This document shows positions 14,953 to 18,308 of a stretch of DNA of 18,308 bases, piece after piece (the first letter of the stretch is position 1; each line of letters begins with the position of its first letter). The notes under the pieces were generated by a model. It was given only the letters and a program-made list of their open reading frames with translations, had not been told where the DNA came from and did no database searches. A program made the position numbers and the translations under genes. This DNA comes from CAZZBK01 sp964652155 (GTDB lineage: Bacteria; Planctomycetota; Planctomycetia; Pirellulales; PNKZ01), in contig CAZZBK010000121.1 of assembly GCA_964652155.1 (NCBI GenBank), positions 1 through 18,308 of the forward strand, in the 5' to 3' direction.

Positions 14953-15035
14953 CATATAATTAAGTTAATAGGACGACCAGCGGGAGTCCGTAAATACCGG
15001 CCTCGCGTTGCTCGGCCTATTAAGTTCATTATCTG
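14953..15035. repeat. Imperfect inverted repeat in AT-rich convergent intergenic region
   Basis: The left arm at 14953-14972 and the right arm at 15016-15035 match in 17 of 20 positions as an inverted repeat; the inner 8 bases (TTAATAGG/CCTATTAA) match perfectly. The arms flank a 43-base GC-richer centre. A further related copy, CTATTGAGGTTCAT, lies at 14942-14955 in direct orientation to the right arm. The element sits between the stops of the LOG and GDYXXLXY genes, so it may be a bidirectional terminator-like structure or the remnant of a small mobile element. No transposase or T-tract terminator is present. Confidence 0.6.
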
Positions 15036-15072
15036 AGGATCAATAACGGAGCACCCCCAGCCCATCGACCCG

Positions 15073-15705
15073 TTATGGAATCGGGTCTTCCTTGGTCGGG
15101 ATGAGCCGCACGAGCTTGGCGGCCCCCCAGGGAGCAACGACCAACTCGGCCGACAGGTTGTGTTGATTGCGTTGCTGTTCCAACTTGAGGCCGGCCCCCT
15201 CTTGCACGAAATACGCCTCGACGCCGTAACGCACCTCGCAACGATAGCGCGAGTAGTGTGAGCAGAGCCCCTTGATGAACACGCCCGACTCGGGCCGCTC
15301 CAGACTCCACTTGACCGCGTGATGATGTCGCCCGTCGCGGTCCAGTTCAAGTGTGGCGTAGATGACGCGATCGGTCATCTCGGCCGTGTTCTGATAGTTA
15401 TCGTCGGGGAGTTGAGGTGCCCCTTCGACACTCGTCCCCTGCGGCGAGTTAAAATCGTAGCGCAAGATCACGTAGTCGCCGCGGAACAAGTCGCGCGGAT
15501 CGATCGGCTGCACGCGGACGATAATGTGCTCGCCGAAAATAAAGGGCAAGCTGTGCAGCACGATCATCGAACTGAGGATGACCACCTGAAGCAGCACACT
15601 GCCCCAGAGAATGGCAGCCGAATGGGCGCGTCCCCACACCCAGAGGCGATCGCACCGCGCGGCAAACGGGCAGCAGGGGGTCGCGTTCTCAAGCGTGCTC
15701 GACAT
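15073..15705 (-). CDS. GDYXXLXY domain-containing membrane-anchored protein
   Basis: A 210-residue protein with a hydrophobic helix (~30-57) and an extracytoplasmic domain carrying the family signature 'DPRDLFRGDYVILRYDF', GDYVILRY at 76-83. The fold of this family is thought to be peptidase-like in shape, but its function is unknown. Two cysteines at 11-12 precede the helix. It is the last gene of the Gfo/Idh-DUF2157-GDYXXLXY run, and its first 17 bases overlap the end of the DUF2157 gene, which suggests translational coupling. Pairing with DUF2157 is known in other bacteria and supports joint action in the envelope. Confidence 0.88.
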   Translation of the reverse strand: MSSTLENATPCCPFAARCDRLWVWGRAHSAAILWGSVLLQVVILSSMIVLHSLPFIFGEHIIVRVQPIDPRDLFRGDYVILRYDFNSPQGTSVEGAPQLPDDNYQNTAEMTDRVIYATLELDRDGRHHHAVKWSLERPESGVFIKGLCSHYSRYRCEVRYGVEAYFVQEGAGLKLEQQRNQHNLSAELVVAPWGAAKLVRLIPTKEDPIP

Positions 15706-17119
15706 GGCGCACCTCCCGTTGTCGTCCCCACCAGCGGGCCACCACGACCAGCGTGACCGCCATCAAGAAGAACAGCCCCGCCGCGCCGAGCATGCCGCCG
15801 GCTTCGGCGAACAGATCGACGTACCGCAGCCAGCCCCAGAGCAACAGATACCCGACCCCGGCCGAGAACGTGAGTCCCCTTTGTTCTCGGACCCCGACCT
15901 GAATGAGCCACAGCGCCATGCCGATCATCGTCAGGTTGATGGCGATGACGGCACCCCAGGGCGTATCGGCGCTGTAAGCGCCGGACTCACGTGCTTCCGA
16001 GAGATTGAGCGCCGCGAACACGGCGGCGATCAGCACCAGCACCAAAGCCGCGAGCGGCTCCCATTGCCGCCGCAGAACTTGCTGCAACCGCTGCGGCGAC
16101 CACGCCGATACCTGATCTCGGCCGAGTCGTCCCCAGTCCAGGCCACAGATCACCACGGCCGAGACGATCGCGAACACGAACAACGGTAGCAGGTCGAATG
16201 GCGCTGCGCGCCGTCCCCACCAGTTGAACATCGAGCGGTAGAACTCACCGAAGCTCAGCGGAATGAGTGCCCCGCCGGTCAGCAACGTTCCCCAGAATCG
16301 ATAGGGGATTGCCAGCCGACTCCCCACCGAGTGCAACTCGGCCAGCATGAACAGCAGCGGCCCAAGGGCTGCGACCACGAACACCATTTGCTGCCGGAAG
16401 TCCCATGCCAGTCCTTGCAACGTACACCACCAGGCAATGATCGCGACGTAGGCGCTGAGCGCGACGAGCGAGCGCGCACGATACGACCACCACATGCCCG
16501 GCGCAATGAGCACCGCCGCGGCATACGCTCCGTTGGGCATATTGCGCCACCACCAAGGACCCAGATGCGAAAAGTTGATGATCTCCATGCCGGTCCATAA
16601 CGCCACCAGCGACGCGACCAGCAGGTGCAACAGCACCGAATCGAATGCCCAGGCGATGGGGATGACCCCCACGGCCCACCAGAAGACGCCATCGGGATAG
16701 TGCGCGTCGAGATGGAAGACCTGCGCGATCAACCAGATGGCGACCCCGTACAAGATGCAAGCCGCAAAGCACAGCGTGTTCGCCAGTCGGATGCGCGGCG
16801 TGCGAAAGCGCAGATACGCGGCCGTGGCGTGAGCCGAGAGCACCATCGTAAAACTCATCGCCACCTTGAGCCACCAGGCCAACTCTTGCCAGTTGTAGCC
16901 CACGACCAGCAGCACCGCCAAACACGCAAACAACGCGGCGATCGACTGCAAGGCCATCACCCCGCGCGAGCTGTGTTGCTGCCGCGAGGACTCGACGCTT
17001 TCGTACTCGGCAAGCACGCGCTGGGCTTGCTCCGCCGTGACAATGTCCGACTGCTGCCAAGCCGTCAATTCGGCACTTAGCCACTCACGCTGACGATCAC
17101 TGAGCGGACGCAGTGGCAT
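15689..17119 (-). CDS. DUF2157 domain-containing polytopic membrane protein
   Basis: A 476-residue integral membrane protein with a soluble N-terminus (~1-55, 'WQQSDIVTAEQAQRVLAEYE'), then the DUF2157 signature helices 'ALFACLAVLLVVGYNWQELA'. About twelve hydrophobic helices follow to ~465, and a charged C-terminus ends the protein. It is longer than the ~320-400 of many DUF2157 proteins, and no separate DUF4401 gene accompanies it, so its second half may fill that part. The ATG has an AGGG 9 bases upstream. It lies 27 bases after the Gfo/Idh/MocA gene and overlaps the GDYXXLXY gene by 17 bases. No enzymatic motif is visible; a role in the cell envelope is inferred only. Confidence 0.85.
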   Translation of the reverse strand: MPLRPLSDRQREWLSAELTAWQQSDIVTAEQAQRVLAEYESVESSRQQHSSRGVMALQSIAALFACLAVLLVVGYNWQELAWWLKVAMSFTMVLSAHATAAYLRFRTPRIRLANTLCFAACILYGVAIWLIAQVFHLDAHYPDGVFWWAVGVIPIAWAFDSVLLHLLVASLVALWTGMEIINFSHLGPWWWRNMPNGAYAAAVLIAPGMWWSYRARSLVALSAYVAIIAWWCTLQGLAWDFRQQMVFVVAALGPLLFMLAELHSVGSRLAIPYRFWGTLLTGGALIPLSFGEFYRSMFNWWGRRAAPFDLLPLFVFAIVSAVVICGLDWGRLGRDQVSAWSPQRLQQVLRRQWEPLAALVLVLIAAVFAALNLSEARESGAYSADTPWGAVIAINLTMIGMALWLIQVGVREQRGLTFSAGVGYLLLWGWLRYVDLFAEAGGMLGAAGLFFLMAVTLVVVARWWGRQREVRHVEHA

Positions 17120-17146
17120 CGGGCGAGACCCTAGAATAAATGGTGC

Positions 17147-18250
17147 TTATAACGCCACCAGCTTACCATCCTGGCGCGACGAAGCAACGAGCGCGTCGAG
17201 CACCCGTTGCGTATTGAGCGCCTGCTGGGCCCAACGGTCGTCGGGCTTGCCGCCCAGCACAAGCTGCGAGAACGTGCGGAATAAATTCGTTTCCTGAGCA
17301 TTACGCGCGTTGCTGCTGTACTCATTGAGCGACACGCGCCGCGCACGCGGCTCCATCGTGAACTGGCAGCCATCGATCGCGAACAGCGAGTTGGCCACCT
17401 CGAAGCCGACCTCGGCCCCGCAGTCGGGCAACACGAAATCGCTGAGCCGCAGCAGCCCTTTCGTGCCGCTCACATGGGCCCACTGCTGATGGTTGGTCTG
17501 GAACGAACAGAAGAAGCTGGCCGACACGCCCCCCGCAAACCACATCTCGCCCGAGAACTCCATCGGCACCGGCGCGGTGCTGTCCGATCGGCCCAGTTGA
17601 GCCAGCAACCGACCGCTGACCTTCTCGGGCAGTTGCTCTTTCATCGTCCAGAGCGTGAAGCGCGTGTTGTACCAGCCCAGGTCGCCGAGGCAGCCGAGTG
17701 GCTCAAGTTCGTAACTCATGCGAATGTTGTCGCGGAGAAACTCCTCGGGGGCATGAAAGCTGAACTGCGAGGTGATGCGGCGAATCTGGCCCACGCTCGT
17801 GCCGTCGTCGAGTGCCGCGCGCATCATGGCCATCCGGCCGCTGTGCATGAACATCACGCCATCCATGAACTGCACGTTATTGGCGCGGCAGGCGGCGACC
17901 ATCTCGGCAACGTCTTGCGCGTTGCAGCCGACCGGCTTCTCGCACAGCACATGCTTGCCCGAGTGTGCGGCCCGAACCACCCAGCTCTTGCGCACGCCCG
18001 TCGGCAGTGGAATGTAGACCGCGTCAATCTCTTTCGAGGCGAGCAACTCTTCATAGGAGCCGAGCGCCACGGGCACGTGCGGATGGGGGACATGCGACTG
18101 GCACTCGGCAATGAACTGCCGGCTCTTGGCGATGTCGCGGCTGGCGACGGCCACGAGTTGAGCATTGCCGGCAAGCCGGATCGCTTGCCAATTCTTCCTG
18201 GCAATTCCGGCCGCACTCAATATCCCCCACCGACAGACCCGCTCGCTCAT
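17147..18250 (-). CDS. Gfo/Idh/MocA family oxidoreductase
   Basis: A 367-residue NAD(P)-dependent dehydrogenase. The N-terminal Rossmann domain begins 'RWGILSAAGIARKNW', in which the classical GxGxxG is reduced to G-x5-G, as in dihydrodiol-dehydrogenase-like members. It includes 'AVYIPLPTGVRKSWVVRAA' and the 'HVLCEKPVG' loop with Glu104-Lys105-Pro106, Lys105 being the usual catalytic/cofactor lysine. The C-terminal alpha/beta domain carries 'LGDLGWYNTRF' (188-198). The substrate is probably a sugar or polyol but cannot be assigned. A GAAGG lies 9 bases before the ATG. It is the first gene of the downstream membrane-protein run within this window, though a functional link to DUF2157 is not obvious. 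Confidence 0.92.
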   Translation of the reverse strand: MSERVCRWGILSAAGIARKNWQAIRLAGNAQLVAVASRDIAKSRQFIAECQSHVPHPHVPVALGSYEELLASKEIDAVYIPLPTGVRKSWVVRAAHSGKHVLCEKPVGCNAQDVAEMVAACRANNVQFMDGVMFMHSGRMAMMRAALDDGTSVGQIRRITSQFSFHAPEEFLRDNIRMSYELEPLGCLGDLGWYNTRFTLWTMKEQLPEKVSGRLLAQLGRSDSTAPVPMEFSGEMWFAGGVSASFFCSFQTNHQQWAHVSGTKGLLRLSDFVLPDCGAEVGFEVANSLFAIDGCQFTMEPRARRVSLNEYSSNARNAQETNLFRTFSQLVLGGKPDDRWAQQALNTQRVLDALVASSRQDGKLVAL

Positions 18251-18308
18251 GACAGACGACCTTCGCTTGAATTGGATGTCATTATGATTCGCTCAACTTA
18301 GCCGAGGG
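18251..18308. other. Upstream region of the oxidoreductase gene (window edge)
   Basis: Only 58 bases remain. On the minus strand they hold a GAAGG ribosome-binding site and an AT-rich CATAATGACAT stretch that could be part of a promoter. No coding feature is visible. Confidence 0.3.

Noticed and set aside
14942..15035. Integron attC site or CRISPR repeats
   Set aside because: The motif lacks the RYYYAAC/GTTRRRY core pair of attC sites, there is no integrase, and the copies are too few, uneven and differently oriented for a CRISPR array.

Overview
This 18.3 kb window is chromosomal DNA from a GC-rich bacterium, most likely a planctomycete of the Pirellulales. That placement is an inference from gene content. 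The signals are a Coa1-family protein, a secreted protein ending in the 'IQDTIAPDSWD' type C-terminal module, a PA-IL-like lectin-fold secreted protein, a GDYXXLXY/DUF2157 pair, and weak or absent Shine-Dalgarno sequences before many starts. No rRNA, tRNA, CRISPR array, insertion sequence or phage gene was seen.

Region 1 (1-7524, minus strand) is the membrane arm of respiratory complex I (NADH:quinone oxidoreductase). It is transcribed nuoH-nuoJ-nuoK-nuoL-nuoM-nuoN, and nuoN runs off the left edge. All key proton-channel residues are visible. The subunits show lineage-specific elaborations: two histidine-rich tracts in NuoL, long loops at the same site (TM6-TM7) in both NuoL and NuoM, and an Ala/Pro/Lys tail on NuoH. 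nuoI is absent between nuoH and nuoJ, and no peripheral-arm gene is present in the window.

Region 2 (7525-11286, plus strand) begins with a 357-base divergent intergenic region containing a GC-rich hairpin. It continues with a compact NTE-type patatin phospholipase (cyclic-nucleotide-binding-like domain, linker, patatin), a membrane protein with an Lnb N-terminal/DUF4105 papain-like domain, and a Coa1-family single-pass membrane protein. The first two look co-transcribed and both should act on lipid or acyl substrates.

Region 3 (11301-13655, minus strand) holds ruvX, a thioredoxin-like [2Fe-2S] ferredoxin, a secreted helical plus lectin-fold protein, and a small secreted protein. It faces a plus-strand LOG-family (TIGR00730) protein at 13908-14930.

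Region 4 (14931-15072) is a short AT-rich intergenic patch between convergent genes, with a 20-base imperfect inverted repeat and related motif copies.

Region 5 (15073-18250, minus strand) is a probable three-gene operon: a Gfo/Idh/MocA oxidoreductase, a DUF2157 polytopic membrane protein, and an overlapping GDYXXLXY membrane-anchored protein.

I found no clearly new defence or mobile system. The most unusual material is the remodelled complex I subunits, the patatin/Lnb-domain pair, and the intergenic inverted repeat.
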